Source: Brevibacillus brevis (GTDB lineage: Bacteria > Bacillota > Bacilli > Brevibacillales > Brevibacillaceae). Taken from it: a DNA stretch of 64,000 nt. The stretch spans positions 3,110,001 through 3,174,000 of the forward strand of contig NZ_LR134338.1 in NCBI RefSeq assembly GCF_900637055.1. The letters run 5' to 3'. The notes below the pieces were generated by a model. The model searched no databases and was not told where the DNA came from. It saw only the letters and a list, made by a program, of their open reading frames with translations. A program made the position numbers and the translations under genes. This document shows, in pieces, positions 13,476 through 21,934 of this stretch. Position 1 is the first letter of the stretch. Each line of letters begins with the position of its first letter.

Positions 13476-14099
13476 TTACTTTCCCCTTCCTGTTCTTTTG
13501 TAGTAGTAATGGCTGCTTCCTATAGAAATCAGAATCGTCACCAATACAATGAGCAACATCAGGACATAATGAATGGTCGTTGGTAAAAATGAGGTGAGCA
13601 TGATGAGGATTCCTCCGATGAAGAACACACGGGAACTCAATAGGTGGGTATTTTTCCAGACCTCTTCACTAGCGAGTGACCATGGCGTGCGTATCCCAAT
13701 CAGATAGTTATGTCGAAAACGAGGCATAAAATTCCCTATCGTGACAAAGAGAATTCCTAAGATAAGCGTGACGAATATCCCAATATTTAACATATAGCCA
13801 TATCCATATGCGATTATCACGCTATGGATGACGAGAAGCACGATCATTAATGTATGCAAGATTGTATCGTGACTGCTTTGAAACTTTTGGTAATATTGTT
13901 TTTGTCTGCGAACAGCCACGAATATAAACAGCATCACAACCGGAATAAAGGATACACCCACAAGCTTAGGCGCAAAACCATTCGGTTCGCCATTTGGCCC
14001 CCAATGAATGACCATCTGATCTGGCATTGAGGGATAACAAATAACGCCCAAGACAACACTGATGAAAAAAAATAAAATAGACAAATTGGATTTATTCAT
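13476..14099 (-). CDS. SdpI-like immunity/signal transducing membrane protein (DUF1648)
   Basis: 207 residues with about six membrane segments. The N-terminal DUF1648 motif (MPDQMVIHWGPNGEPNGF, about 25-45) and C-terminal SdpI motif (IGIRTPWSLASEEVWKNTH) are clear. In Bacillus subtilis SdpI gives immunity to the SdpC toxin and sequesters the repressor SdpR. Here the gene lies 16 bp after an ArsR/SdpR-like gene and just before a CPBP protease gene. Ribosome site CGGAGGTAATCAC precedes ATG 14099. Function as an SdpI homologue is inferred from these motifs and the gene pair. Confidence 0.88.
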   Translation of the reverse strand: MNKSNLSILFFFISVVLGVICYPSMPDQMVIHWGPNGEPNGFAPKLVGVSFIPVVMLFIFVAVRRQKQYYQKFQSSHDTILHTLMIVLLVIHSVIIAYGYGYMLNIGIFVTLILGILFVTIGNFMPRFRHNYLIGIRTPWSLASEEVWKNTHLLSSRVFFIGGILIMLTSFLPTTIHYVLMLLIVLVTILISIGSSHYYYKRTGRGK

Positions 14100-14115
14100 G
14101 TGATTACCTCCGTTT

Positions 14116-14373
14116 CTAATGGAATTGGATAAACCATTTTAATAAGTCTTGAAAAACAGTCGTATTAAGTGAGTAGTAGATGTTTTGCCCTTTTCGTTCG
14201 TCGTAAACCATTTGTGCCTGTTTCAATAAACTGAGGTGGTGGGAGATGCTGGGCTTTGTCATTTGAAAATGATCGGCTATTTCTCCAGCCGTCATATCTT
14301 TCTCCCTCAACAGGTCAAGAATCTTTCTTCTTGTGGGATCAGAGAGTGCCTTAAATGCGTAATTCATTGACAT
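14116..14373 (-). CDS. ArsR-family repressor, SdpR-like
   Basis: 85-residue winged-helix repressor: NYAFKALSDPTRRKILDLLRE, recognition helix MTKPSISHHLSLLKQAQMV, beta wing DERKGQNIYYSLN. It has no metal-binding CxC motif, consistent with SdpR rather than metal sensors. ATG 14373 is preferred; TTG 14379 and ATG 14367 are in-frame alternatives. It heads the sdpR-sdpI-CPBP-like operon and probably represses it through the palindrome at 14404-14429. Confidence 0.88.
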   Translation of the reverse strand: MSMNYAFKALSDPTRRKILDLLREKDMTAGEIADHFQMTKPSISHHLSLLKQAQMVYDERKGQNIYYSLNTTVFQDLLKWFIQFH

Positions 14374-14403
14374 AATCAATCGATCCTACTTTCATCCATT
14401 ATT

Positions 14404-14429
14404 TTTAGATATTTAGGAATTTATCTAAA
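14404..14429. promoter_or_regulatory. Candidate operator of the SdpR-like repressor
   Basis: A perfect 8-bp inverted repeat, TTTAGATA and TATCTAAA, is separated by 10 nt and lies about 30 bp upstream of the repressor start. This is the size and position expected for autoregulation by an ArsR-family dimer. Binding is inferred. Confidence 0.5.
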
Positions 14430-14666
14430 TATTAGCGTTGAGAAATGCCTTGTGCCAGCTCGTACGTAAGACACCACTGGTTGGAGGGAGTTTTAGGATA
14501 TTCGTATAGTTTAGAATTTCTAGAGGTGAGCTAAGTTGCTTTGTGATCGTTCTATATTCATTCTACCATAAATACAAAATTCCTCCAATAATTCGTATAC
14601 AATTTATCCCAACTCATACGTACAATTACATTTCATTACACTTTCACTGAATATTCAAGTCTCTTT

Positions 14667-14795
14667 TTATAGGCTATTATTCTCAACCATCAAAATGACA
14701 TCGGTCTGCCACTTCTTTGGTTTGGGCCATATATTGCTTACATAGCACTTTCCGAAGTATGTATAATGCCGAGTGACATAAGCATTTTCTCGCAT
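14667..14795 (-). CDS. Possible 42-residue small protein
   Basis: A short open frame beginning MRENAYVTRHYTYFGKCY, rich in aromatic residues, with a stop just upstream and no strong ribosome site. It could be a small protein, the tail of a lost gene or chance. It lies in the otherwise gene-free stretch 14430-14878, where I see nothing else that I can support. Confidence 0.15.
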   Translation of the reverse strand: MRENAYVTRHYTYFGKCYVSNIWPKPKKWQTDVILMVENNSL

Positions 14796-14878
14796 CAGGT
14801 ATCACTCGACAAGAATCAATCTAAGCGAACAATCTCTTTCTTTTGTTGCCACTGACTTTCATAAGCACAACTAGTCAA

Positions 14879-15349
14879 TTACGATTGGATACGTGAATAT
14901 CTAAATGTATGCCAAATTTCATTATCATCCTTCATGGATAGATAGATTTGCCCCGCTCCATAATCCGCCATGGCTACGTATACTTTTCCTGGGGTATATT
15001 CACCTACATAATTCCCATAATAATCCCTATCAAATGTTAATCTTCTTCCCGATATTTCAAAGGTTACCGATGTCTCTGTCGCTACTATACATTTGACATT
15101 TACTTTATCTACTGCTGGCTGTTGGTAGGTTTGATCATTTTGAGTTTGCACTGGGCTTTGCTGTCTAACAACTTCTAAATCCTTTTTTAAAGCGCCATTC
15201 TTTTTCGTACATACTGATAATGCTTCTTGTACTTCCACCAGATATCGTTCTAATCTGGAAATATGTCTCCGTAATTCGTAATCGTTGTAGTGTCTGCCTT
15301 CTCCCGCTGAAATTGGATAATAACTCTCTTGTTGAAACCACCCGTACAT
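14879..15349 (-). CDS. Hypothetical protein with N-terminal coiled coil
   Basis: 156 residues, not recognised. No signal peptide. Residues 25-65 look like a short coiled coil (ELRRHISRLERYLVEVQEAL), followed by a Gln-rich linker and a beta-rich domain of about 80 residues (VNVKCIVATETSVTFEISGRRL...IWHTFRYSRIQS). A very strong GGAGGAGGG site precedes ATG 15349, which supports translation. The N-terminus MYGWFQQESYYP is aromatic-rich, as in some spore-associated proteins, but I do not assign that role. Confidence 0.65.
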   Translation of the reverse strand: MYGWFQQESYYPISAGEGRHYNDYELRRHISRLERYLVEVQEALSVCTKKNGALKKDLEVVRQQSPVQTQNDQTYQQPAVDKVNVKCIVATETSVTFEISGRRLTFDRDYYGNYVGEYTPGKVYVAMADYGAGQIYLSMKDDNEIWHTFRYSRIQS

Positions 15350-15423
15350 AAATTCCCTCCTCCAATGGCTTTAACACACTTTACGTTATGGACTTTCCGC
15401 CTATCTCGTTCGCCTATTTTACC

Positions 15424-15504
15424 AAAAATTGGTTATCTACTGACTCCACGAAATGAAACAGCGGCCACCTAAGACCTGAAAATAAAGTCTTAGACTGACC
15501 GCTG
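15424..15504 (-). repeat. Dispersed 80-bp repeat, copy 1, folding as intrinsic terminator
   Basis: This 81-bp stretch is closely similar to 32087-32166. Both contain CAGCGG...AAGAC-loop-GTCTTAG...CCGCTG. Read on the minus strand it is a two-part hairpin with an 11-nt loop followed by TTTCATTTC, placed 46 bp after the stop of the DUF4304 gene. The homology continues past the T-run through GAGTCAGT and AACCAATTTTT, so more than a plain terminator is repeated. Confidence 0.75.
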
Positions 15505-15549
15505 CGCGGCCTATCATGCACACACAAAAAAATCCGTCGATATGCTGAC

Positions 15550-16161
15550 TTATCGCTCATCAAATTCCACTCCGTATTTATTGAAGATGACCGAGTATTT
15601 ATTCTCGAATATGGACCATCGCTTTTCTGTTCCGTACTTTTCCTGCAAACTCTTCCAATAATGTTTTGCCGCTACTACATCCTTGGATTGTAAGAGCAAA
15701 TGAAAGCTCTCTTCGGCCAGATGCAAATATGGACCTGAAGAGTAATAATCAACAATGGATCTGGCACTGGTCATAGTATCATAGAAATGAATAACCTCTT
15801 CTAATCCACTTAGCAGCGTTTCTCTTATATCATCCATATTCGTATCAGGAGTGATTGAAAATCGATCTGGAGCAGACTCAACAATTTCGCCAATTCTTGC
15901 TCTGAAGTGACACTCCGCTTCTTGAGGTGCTGTTAGAAGCTCTCTCGATTGTATCTGTGCGAACTCTGCTGCATAAATACCGCAGTTCACATAAAACATT
16001 ACATTATCCGCTGCATTGCCAGCAGATTTTTGGAAGTTGAACATGTAAATGAGGCTTTCTGTTCTCTTATGGAAATTCAAACTCTTCTTTGCGAAGCCAC
16101 GTTTGGAAAGGAACGGCTTTACATCCTGTTTAATCATATCGTTAAAGAGCTGCTGCAACAT
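15550..16161 (-). CDS. DUF4304 domain protein
   Basis: 203 residues. The first 130 match the DUF4304 pattern (N-terminal FLSKRGFAKKSLNFHKRTESLIYMFNFQKS, then NVMFYVNCGIY). Proteins of this family are cytoplasmic and of unknown function, often near polymorphic toxin or immunity genes. ATG 16161 is chosen because CGAGGGGGAATC lies directly before it; the frame is open further upstream but without a ribosome site. Copy 1 of the repeat terminator follows. Confidence 0.75.
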   Translation of the reverse strand: MLQQLFNDMIKQDVKPFLSKRGFAKKSLNFHKRTESLIYMFNFQKSAGNAADNVMFYVNCGIYAAEFAQIQSRELLTAPQEAECHFRARIGEIVESAPDRFSITPDTNMDDIRETLLSGLEEVIHFYDTMTSARSIVDYYSSGPYLHLAEESFHLLLQSKDVVAAKHYWKSLQEKYGTEKRWSIFENKYSVIFNKYGVEFDER

Positions 16162-16218
16162 GATTCCCCCTCGAAGTTTACGATAGATTTTTTTGTTATG
16201 TCGTACATCCGCCAAAAA

Positions 16219-16659
16219 TCACGGACGCTTACGCCAAGGCCATGCTCGGTCGATCAGGGAAGAGACGACAGTTCCCGCAGTGTACCGTACAAGGTCCGCC
16301 GTCAAAAAGCCTTTTCCTAATACCAACGCCCCAATCGTTGTCTCCCGAAGGTAAGTGAGCCAACCGGCCTGATACAATTGGCTGCCCTCGATCGCAAAGC
16401 AAAACGCGAGGCTGCACCACAGCGCGAAAGAAATCTTTTTATGAGCATAACAAGTGCGAAAGCCGAAGTAGATCATACTCGCCCATAATGCATCGCCAAA
16501 ATGCTCAGCTACAAAGACAGGCAACACATCGGCGAACACTCTGGACCCTAAGCCTAAAGCCATGACAGCAAAAACGGTTACGATATAGGCGACCCTGTCT
16601 CTCCATCGATACTCGGAGTACTTGTTCGTCCGGTAGCACTTCCATTCGGCTTTGTGCAT
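16219..16659 (-). CDS. DUF2809 membrane protein
   Basis: 146 residues with about four membrane helices. The pattern VMALGLGSRVFAD, FGDALWASMIYFGFR and AFCFAIEGSQLYQ is that of DUF2809 proteins, small membrane proteins of unknown role. It ends 57 bp before the DUF4304 start on the same strand. The exact start is uncertain, since an AGAGGA site lies rather far upstream of ATG 16659. Confidence 0.8.
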   Translation of the reverse strand: MHKAEWKCYRTNKYSEYRWRDRVAYIVTVFAVMALGLGSRVFADVLPVFVAEHFGDALWASMIYFGFRTCYAHKKISFALWCSLAFCFAIEGSQLYQAGWLTYLRETTIGALVLGKGFLTADLVRYTAGTVVSSLIDRAWPWRKRP

Positions 16660-16932
16660 ACACCATCAATCTTCCTCTTTGAATTATCAATTTTTGATCA
16701 GGATAAATCCTGAAAAGCGAGCTTTTCCGGGTAGTTCGTCTTCATCTATTTTTTCACAGTCTAACACTTTGTTTTTGAGTCTAAAACATAATTTTCAGTG
16801 AACAACAAGATTGAGCTACGTTCTCGCCACCAGGTTCTTTCGTCTACTTTACGGCTTCGCAAGTTGTTCACTTTGTGTTGCGACCTTTTTGGATATATGC
16901 TTGAAAAGCTAGGATTTGAGAAACGTAAAAAA

Positions 16933-16973
16933 ACAGATCACTTCATGGTATCTATGCCTATCAAGTAATCTGT
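16933..16973 (-). terminator. Intrinsic terminator after a gene remnant
   Basis: On the minus strand ACAGATTACTT pairs with AAGTGATCTGT (one U-G pair), followed by seven T. The short frame 16938-17120 ends inside this hairpin. Confidence 0.6.
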
Positions 16974-17120
16974 AAGTAAATCAACCGGACTATCCCACCA
17001 GATACGTACCAACTCTTTGGTGTGATCATAGCCAGCCTGCACAATTTCATCAGAAAAGCGAGTAATCCTTGCCCTTTCTGCGGAAACAGCCATACGAGGT
17101 TTGGCTACGCGAAAGCCCAT
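16938..17120 (-). pseudogene. Possible C-terminal gene remnant (unrecognised family)
   Basis: A 60-residue frame whose last 35 residues (EIVQAGYDHTKELVRIWWDSP...) look like the C-terminal helix-strand of a small conserved protein, but the N-terminal portion is missing and no ribosome site is seen. On the plus strand at 16899-16970 a second tail (MLEKLGFEKRKKTDHF) resembling a GNAT or VOC C-terminus converges on the same terminator. I take the 16660-17192 interval as decayed coding DNA. Confidence 0.3.
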
Positions 17121-17192
17121 AATAACACTTTCACACCATCAATGAATTGTAAGGAAGAATCTAATTTCTCCTCCACTCTTTTTCTCCTGTAC

Positions 17193-18431
17193 TTAAAACT
17201 TCATGAAAGTAATCGTAAATCTTGTAAAGCTGTCTTTCTCACTCTCTACTTTAATCAAGGCATGATGTGCTTCGATAATGGCTTTGACTAGCGCCAATCC
17301 AATCCCTGTCGAATCATGCTTTTTAGAACCTGTTGCTTTGTAAAATCGATCAAAAATATGCGATATTTCCTCAGGTGCAATTCCTTCTCCAAAGTCTTGA
17401 ATCACCAACTCCGTATAAATCGGCGTATCATTTACTTGAATCATGATTGTACTGCTTGGTTTGGAATGCTCTATCGCATTCTTCAGCAGGTTCAACAAAG
17501 CTTCCTGCATCCATAGTTTATCGTGGGCAACGACAATTTCCTTCCGCGCATCCCAGTCAATCTCTATATGCTTATCACTGATCATGCTTGCCAAGCGACC
17601 CAGAACTTCCTCGATGGTCTCCACCAAATTGGCTGGCTCTTTATCAAATGAAATAGCTCTGGCGTCGATTTTCGCTACTTTTAACAAATTTTGAATTAAG
17701 ACATTCATTCTAGAGATTTGTACTTCATTATTTTTCAGGAGTTGAACTTGCTGCTGGCGAGGCAGTTCTGCATTCAACAACATTTCATTGTAGATAGATA
17801 TCGTTGAAAGCGGTGTTTTTAATTGATGGGAGATATCTTGCAGCATTTGAGCTAGAAACTCTTTCTCTTCCAGAAGATCCTGCATGCTTTTTCGAATAAT
17901 ATCTTTCATGGAACGAAAGGAAACCGCAAGTTTGGCAAGGTCCCCTTCTTTATTTTCATTGATGACTACCGAGTAGTCCCCATCGATAATTTTTTTAGCT
18001 GCGGAAGTAAGTTGTCTAATTTTATGGAAGACAACCTTGTATTGCATATAGCTTGACCCAAGCAGCATCAATCCGAAACAAATCCATCCCCAATAAATCA
18101 ATTGATTATGGCTGGAAATATGTTTATTTAATAGGGGAAAAAGCTCTGATTCCAAATCTTCATATAATCCATACTGTCTAAAGATCTCTCTTCCTTTTTC
18201 CTGATACTCACTTGAATTAGATGCGTGACTTGTTAAGACTTTCATAATTTCGGCTTCATTCTCGGGATTTTGTTCAGCCAATCTAGCTGTAATTTCACCC
18301 CAGGTTGCAATGGAATCGCTTTTCATAGCATCGTAAAACAGTTGATGTACAAGATACTGGTAAATGGTAAATAGAGATAACAGAATGGCCAGTATCGTCA
18401 TATACCCTTTCAATTCGGTATTCTTCATCAT
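17193..18431 (-). CDS. Sensor histidine kinase
   Basis: 412 residues. TM1 (about 10-30), an extracytoplasmic domain of about 85 residues, TM2 (about 113-132), a HAMP linker, HisKA dimerisation domain with the phospho-accepting His in DISHQLKTPLSTI, and a HATPase domain with the N box (LLNLLKNAIEHS), G1 (DFGEGIAPE) and G2 (GIGLALVKAI). It directly follows its response regulator gene (2 bp). Last gene of the operon 22654-17193, so it probably senses a signal handled by the ABC transporter and the anchored protein. Confidence 0.92.
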   Translation of the reverse strand: MMKNTELKGYMTILAILLSLFTIYQYLVHQLFYDAMKSDSIATWGEITARLAEQNPENEAEIMKVLTSHASNSSEYQEKGREIFRQYGLYEDLESELFPLLNKHISSHNQLIYWGWICFGLMLLGSSYMQYKVVFHKIRQLTSAAKKIIDGDYSVVINENKEGDLAKLAVSFRSMKDIIRKSMQDLLEEKEFLAQMLQDISHQLKTPLSTISIYNEMLLNAELPRQQQVQLLKNNEVQISRMNVLIQNLLKVAKIDARAISFDKEPANLVETIEEVLGRLASMISDKHIEIDWDARKEIVVAHDKLWMQEALLNLLKNAIEHSKPSSTIMIQVNDTPIYTELVIQDFGEGIAPEEISHIFDRFYKATGSKKHDSTGIGLALVKAIIEAHHALIKVESEKDSFTRFTITFMKF

Positions 18432-18432
18432 C

Positions 18433-19131
18433 TTACTCTCTATTCACATCCTTATTCCACCGATATCCCAATCCTCTTTGGGTAACGATAAACTGCGGAT
18501 TTTTGGGGTCATCTTCCACTTTATCTCTTAGACGTTTAATGTATACAGATAACGTGTTTTCATCAAAAAAAGCATCTTCTCCTTCCGATACTTTCATCAG
18601 GAGATCATCTCTTTTTAGTGCTTTATGAGCGTTCATCATGAAAGTTAGCAGAAGTTTGTATTCAAGATTGGTTAATGGAATGCTTTCCTGATTTTTATAA
18701 GCCTTGACTAGATTCGTATCTATTTTTACATTTTCAGATGATAATGTGACAGAAGAAGTTTCCAATCGCCGCCGTTTGCGCAGTTGTACTTTCACTCTGG
18801 ATATGAATTCCTTGACTCGGAAAGGTTTCGTTATATAATCGTCCCCGCCAATATCCAGACCCATTACTACATTTGCTTCTTCATCCAAGGCCGTTAAGAA
18901 AATAATAACCGGTGAATCGTTTTGTTTTTTGAAATGCAGACATAAATCATAGCCGTTTCCATCTGGAAGGCCAATATCTAGGATCGCCAAATCAAAAGGT
19001 TGATGATCAAACTGGTGTTTCGCTTCTTTTACACTAGAGGCTCTGACCACCTCATAGCCTTCATTTCGCAATGAGAATTCGATGGCTAGACCAAGCGCCT
19101 CATCATCTTCCACAAGCAATATTTTATTCAA
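18433..19131 (-). CDS. OmpR-family response regulator
   Basis: 232 residues when started at TTG 19131, which lies behind GAGAGGA and gives the standard N-terminus NKILLVEDDE. The receiver has Asp52 (LAILDIGLPDG) and the KPF lysine (DDYITKPFRV); a winged-helix DNA-binding domain follows, ending RGLGYRWN. An open extension up to 19218 would overlap the permease gene but adds a non-homologous tail. Partner of the kinase 17193-18431. Probable target: its own operon. Confidence 0.92.
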   Translation of the reverse strand: MNKILLVEDDEALGLAIEFSLRNEGYEVVRASSVKEAKHQFDHQPFDLAILDIGLPDGNGYDLCLHFKKQNDSPVIIFLTALDEEANVVMGLDIGGDDYITKPFRVKEFISRVKVQLRKRRRLETSSVTLSSENVKIDTNLVKAYKNQESIPLTNLEYKLLLTFMMNAHKALKRDDLLMKVSEGEDAFFDENTLSVYIKRLRDKVEDDPKNPQFIVTQRGLGYRWNKDVNRE

Positions 19132-19214
19132 GGTTGTCCTCTCCCTATCCTCATTCCATTTCAGCCATTGACCAATCCGAATAGCCCGACTATAAAATAG
19201 CCAGGCCCATTCTA

Positions 19215-21203
19215 TCATTGTTCCCTGATAACATCGATAAGATTATCTTTTTGGATTTTTCTCAGTGGTATCAGAACAGATAAAAAGCTGATAAACAAAG
19301 CTGAAACAAACGTAATAAGACAAGCTTCGTAGGGGATCGTCCATTCGACCTTCAAGACACCGGAAGCCGCCAAATAAATAATATAAGAAAGTATACAACC
19401 GAAAAAGATCCCTTGCAAACTTCCAGAAAAACCGTAAATCAGCGCTTCATAGATGATCATTTTTTTCAAATTCTCTTGTGACATCCCTATGGCTTTTAAC
19501 GCAGCCAGTTCTTTTCGTCTGATGATGATGCTGATCGTAATCGTATTAAGAATATTGAGACTGCCAATCAAAGAAATGACTGTGATAAAACTGTATACCA
19601 GTACTTTTATGACGAGCTCCGAATCTTTCTTCACTTTATTCTCATCGATGTGATTCACAATGGTAATGACGTGTTTTTTTCCAACAGACTCATCGATGTG
19701 AGCAACAGTTGTAACAGATTGAGTCTTATCCTTCAATTCGATTTCAAAACTAAGGTCCTGTTCCTTCACTCCGGATACATTTTCAACCGACTTCAAAAGC
19801 TCCAAAATTTGCTGCCTTTCTGCTGAAAAATCACCATGATCTTGTTGCAGAGAGATGGATAGATCTGATTTCGTGGATAAATCTTTCACATATTTGGATG
19901 CAAATGCGATATCCATCATAGACGAGAAAGTAATAAACAATACACTGGATATAATGATAGATAGGATCGTAATGGTATAACGATTTTTATTTCTTTTGAC
20001 ATTTTTAAAGGCCAGGCTCAAGGGAAAAGATAACGGCTTTTTCAACACGTTATTCTTGTGTTTTTTGATCGCCTCTTTTTTAATGGATAACCTGCTGCTG
20101 ATTGCCAGCAGTGGGGATATTCTGCCCGCAAAAAAAGCCGGATAATAACTGGACGCTAGTACGGCCGTCAGCGTGATGATCGAGCTGATGAATAAAATCC
20201 GCCAATCGATTTGAAAGAACGCAACACCTGCACCATCTTCTAAAAGGATTGTGAAAATGGATTGGAGAGCAGCAACCGCCAATATGCTACAAACAAGCCC
20301 AACCGGTATGGCGATGACAGCCAGCGCAGCAGCTTCTCTCATCACAATTTGTCTAATTTGCTTTCGCGTAGCGCCGATGCTTCGGAGCAAGCCGAACTGC
20401 TTCATTCGCTCTACGACGCTGATTTGAAAAGCGTTGTATATCACAACAACTGTCGCGATCACAACAATACTGACGACGATGACGAGCACGGCCAAAATCG
20501 ATTGATTCGATCCCGGTTTTAAAACTCTGATCAATTCCTCATTGATAACCAGATTCTCGTCTTCCGTAAGTGATTTTATCTCCTCTAAAACCTCTTGAAA
20601 GTTCGCTTTCTCGTTTATTTCGGCTAAGATCCTACCCTCTCCAATAGTAAAATCATGTTTATAGGTTAGTAAACGGCCCACTTTCTTATTCTGAGTGAAC
20701 GCGCGATTATCTAGTAAACCAACCAGTTGATAGGTTTGACCATCCAATTCAAATGAGTCGCCGATCTGAAGACCCTCTTTCATATAAGGAAGCGTCCATG
20801 AATCGACAGCTGCTTCACGGTCATTGGCTGGTAGTCTGCCATCAACGAGACTGTAGGTTAAAAACTCCATGGCGCTATGATCAGCGAAGTTCTTTTGAAC
20901 AGAAACCTCTCCAACAGAAACGATGCCGCCCTGAGACATGAAACCATACGAAGCTATTAGGGGATTATATTTGATTTTGTTTACTAGTGCTTCATTGTAA
21001 TTTGAAATCCCGAAATGAAAAGAAAATCCGTTTAACTTCTTGATGTTCTCGATTTGAGATAGCTGTGATCCTTTCATAAAAAGGCCGACTGTGGAAATTA
21101 ACGCTACAGAGAGTATGATTCCGATCAAAGTCAAAATCGTCCGTTTCATATTCCCCTTTAAATACTTGCTGCTTAATTGTTTATAACTGCTGATCAAAAT
21201 CAT
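19215..21203 (-). CDS. ABC transporter permease, FtsX/MacB type
   Basis: 662 residues: TM1 (about 20-40), an extracytoplasmic region of about 200 residues, a three-helix FtsX domain (about 235-375, containing FGLLRSIGATRKQIRQIVMREAA), a cytoplasmic link, a second TM with about 100 extracytoplasmic residues, and a second FtsX domain (ELAALKAIGMSQENLKKMI). This resembles permeases of peptide-sensing or lipoprotein-handling transporters. The ATPase gene ends 18 bp upstream. Together with the two-component genes this is a transporter-sensor unit. Confidence 0.9.
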   Translation of the reverse strand: MILISSYKQLSSKYLKGNMKRTILTLIGIILSVALISTVGLFMKGSQLSQIENIKKLNGFSFHFGISNYNEALVNKIKYNPLIASYGFMSQGGIVSVGEVSVQKNFADHSAMEFLTYSLVDGRLPANDREAAVDSWTLPYMKEGLQIGDSFELDGQTYQLVGLLDNRAFTQNKKVGRLLTYKHDFTIGEGRILAEINEKANFQEVLEEIKSLTEDENLVINEELIRVLKPGSNQSILAVLVIVVSIVVIATVVVIYNAFQISVVERMKQFGLLRSIGATRKQIRQIVMREAAALAVIAIPVGLVCSILAVAALQSIFTILLEDGAGVAFFQIDWRILFISSIITLTAVLASSYYPAFFAGRISPLLAISSRLSIKKEAIKKHKNNVLKKPLSFPLSLAFKNVKRNKNRYTITILSIIISSVLFITFSSMMDIAFASKYVKDLSTKSDLSISLQQDHGDFSAERQQILELLKSVENVSGVKEQDLSFEIELKDKTQSVTTVAHIDESVGKKHVITIVNHIDENKVKKDSELVIKVLVYSFITVISLIGSLNILNTITISIIIRRKELAALKAIGMSQENLKKMIIYEALIYGFSGSLQGIFFGCILSYIIYLAASGVLKVEWTIPYEACLITFVSALFISFLSVLIPLRKIQKDNLIDVIREQ

Positions 21204-21221
21204 TCTCCTCCAGTCTTTTGG

Positions 21222-21908
21222 CTAATTCGCAGCAAGCCGTTGATCTGAAATGATCGTACCGTCTTCTATCGTGATGATCCGGTCAGAAGCCGAAGCAATC
21301 GCAAGATCGTGCGTAATCAAAACAATAGTTTGATTGTATTTCCTGGCTGTCAATCGTAATAAATCCATGACTTCCTTCGTATTTCGTGTATCCAGATTCC
21401 CAGTGGGCTCATCCGCCAAAATCAACTGCGGCCGATTCATTAAGGCTCTGCCGATGGAGACCCGTTGCTGCTGACCGCCCGATAATTCGGAAGGCAAGTG
21501 ATCTTTCCGTTCATGGAGACCCAGGATTTCAGTCAGTTCATCCAGATACTTCATATCGATCGGTTCATCATCCAATAACATGGGCAACGCGATATTTTCC
21601 TGGACATTCAATACCGGGATCAAATTAAAAAATTGAAAAATAAACCCGACTTTTCTTCTTCTGAATATCGAAAGCTCATCATCTGTATAATCGTAAATAT
21701 TATGATCCCCAATGAATACTTGTCCTGAAGTCGGACGATCCAACCCGCCTAAAATATGCAGCAATGTACTTTTACCAGAGCCGGAAACACCAACGATGGA
21801 AACAAACTCTCCTTGCTGAATCGAAAGGCGAATCCCTTTTAACGCATCTACCTTGCTATTTCCTTCCCCGTAACTTTTTACTACGTTTTCCATTCGTACA
21901 ACTTCCAT
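21222..21908 (-). CDS. ABC transporter ATP-binding protein (LolD/MacB type)
   Basis: 228 residues from ATG 21908 (ribosome site AGAGGGTG). Walker A GVSGSGKST, Q-loop FQFFNLIPVLNV, signature LSGGQQQRVSIGRAL, Walker B LILADEPTGNLD, switch His in LITHDLAIA. This is the typical partner of FtsX-type permeases; these systems act by mechanotransmission rather than classical import. It sits between the anchored protein gene (26-bp gap) and the permease gene. Confidence 0.93.
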   Translation of the reverse strand: MEVVRMENVVKSYGEGNSKVDALKGIRLSIQQGEFVSIVGVSGSGKSTLLHILGGLDRPTSGQVFIGDHNIYDYTDDELSIFRRRKVGFIFQFFNLIPVLNVQENIALPMLLDDEPIDMKYLDELTEILGLHERKDHLPSELSGGQQQRVSIGRALMNRPQLILADEPTGNLDTRNTKEVMDLLRLTARKYNQTIVLITHDLAIASASDRIITIEDGTIISDQRLAAN

Positions 21909-21934
21909 ACAGCTCACCCTCTCATCACCCAAAC

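Noticed and set aside
14430..14878. Search for a toxin or SdpC-like gene next to the SdpRI-like operon
   Set aside because: Only a doubtful 42-residue frame is present, with no signal peptide or Cys pair, so no toxin can be supported.
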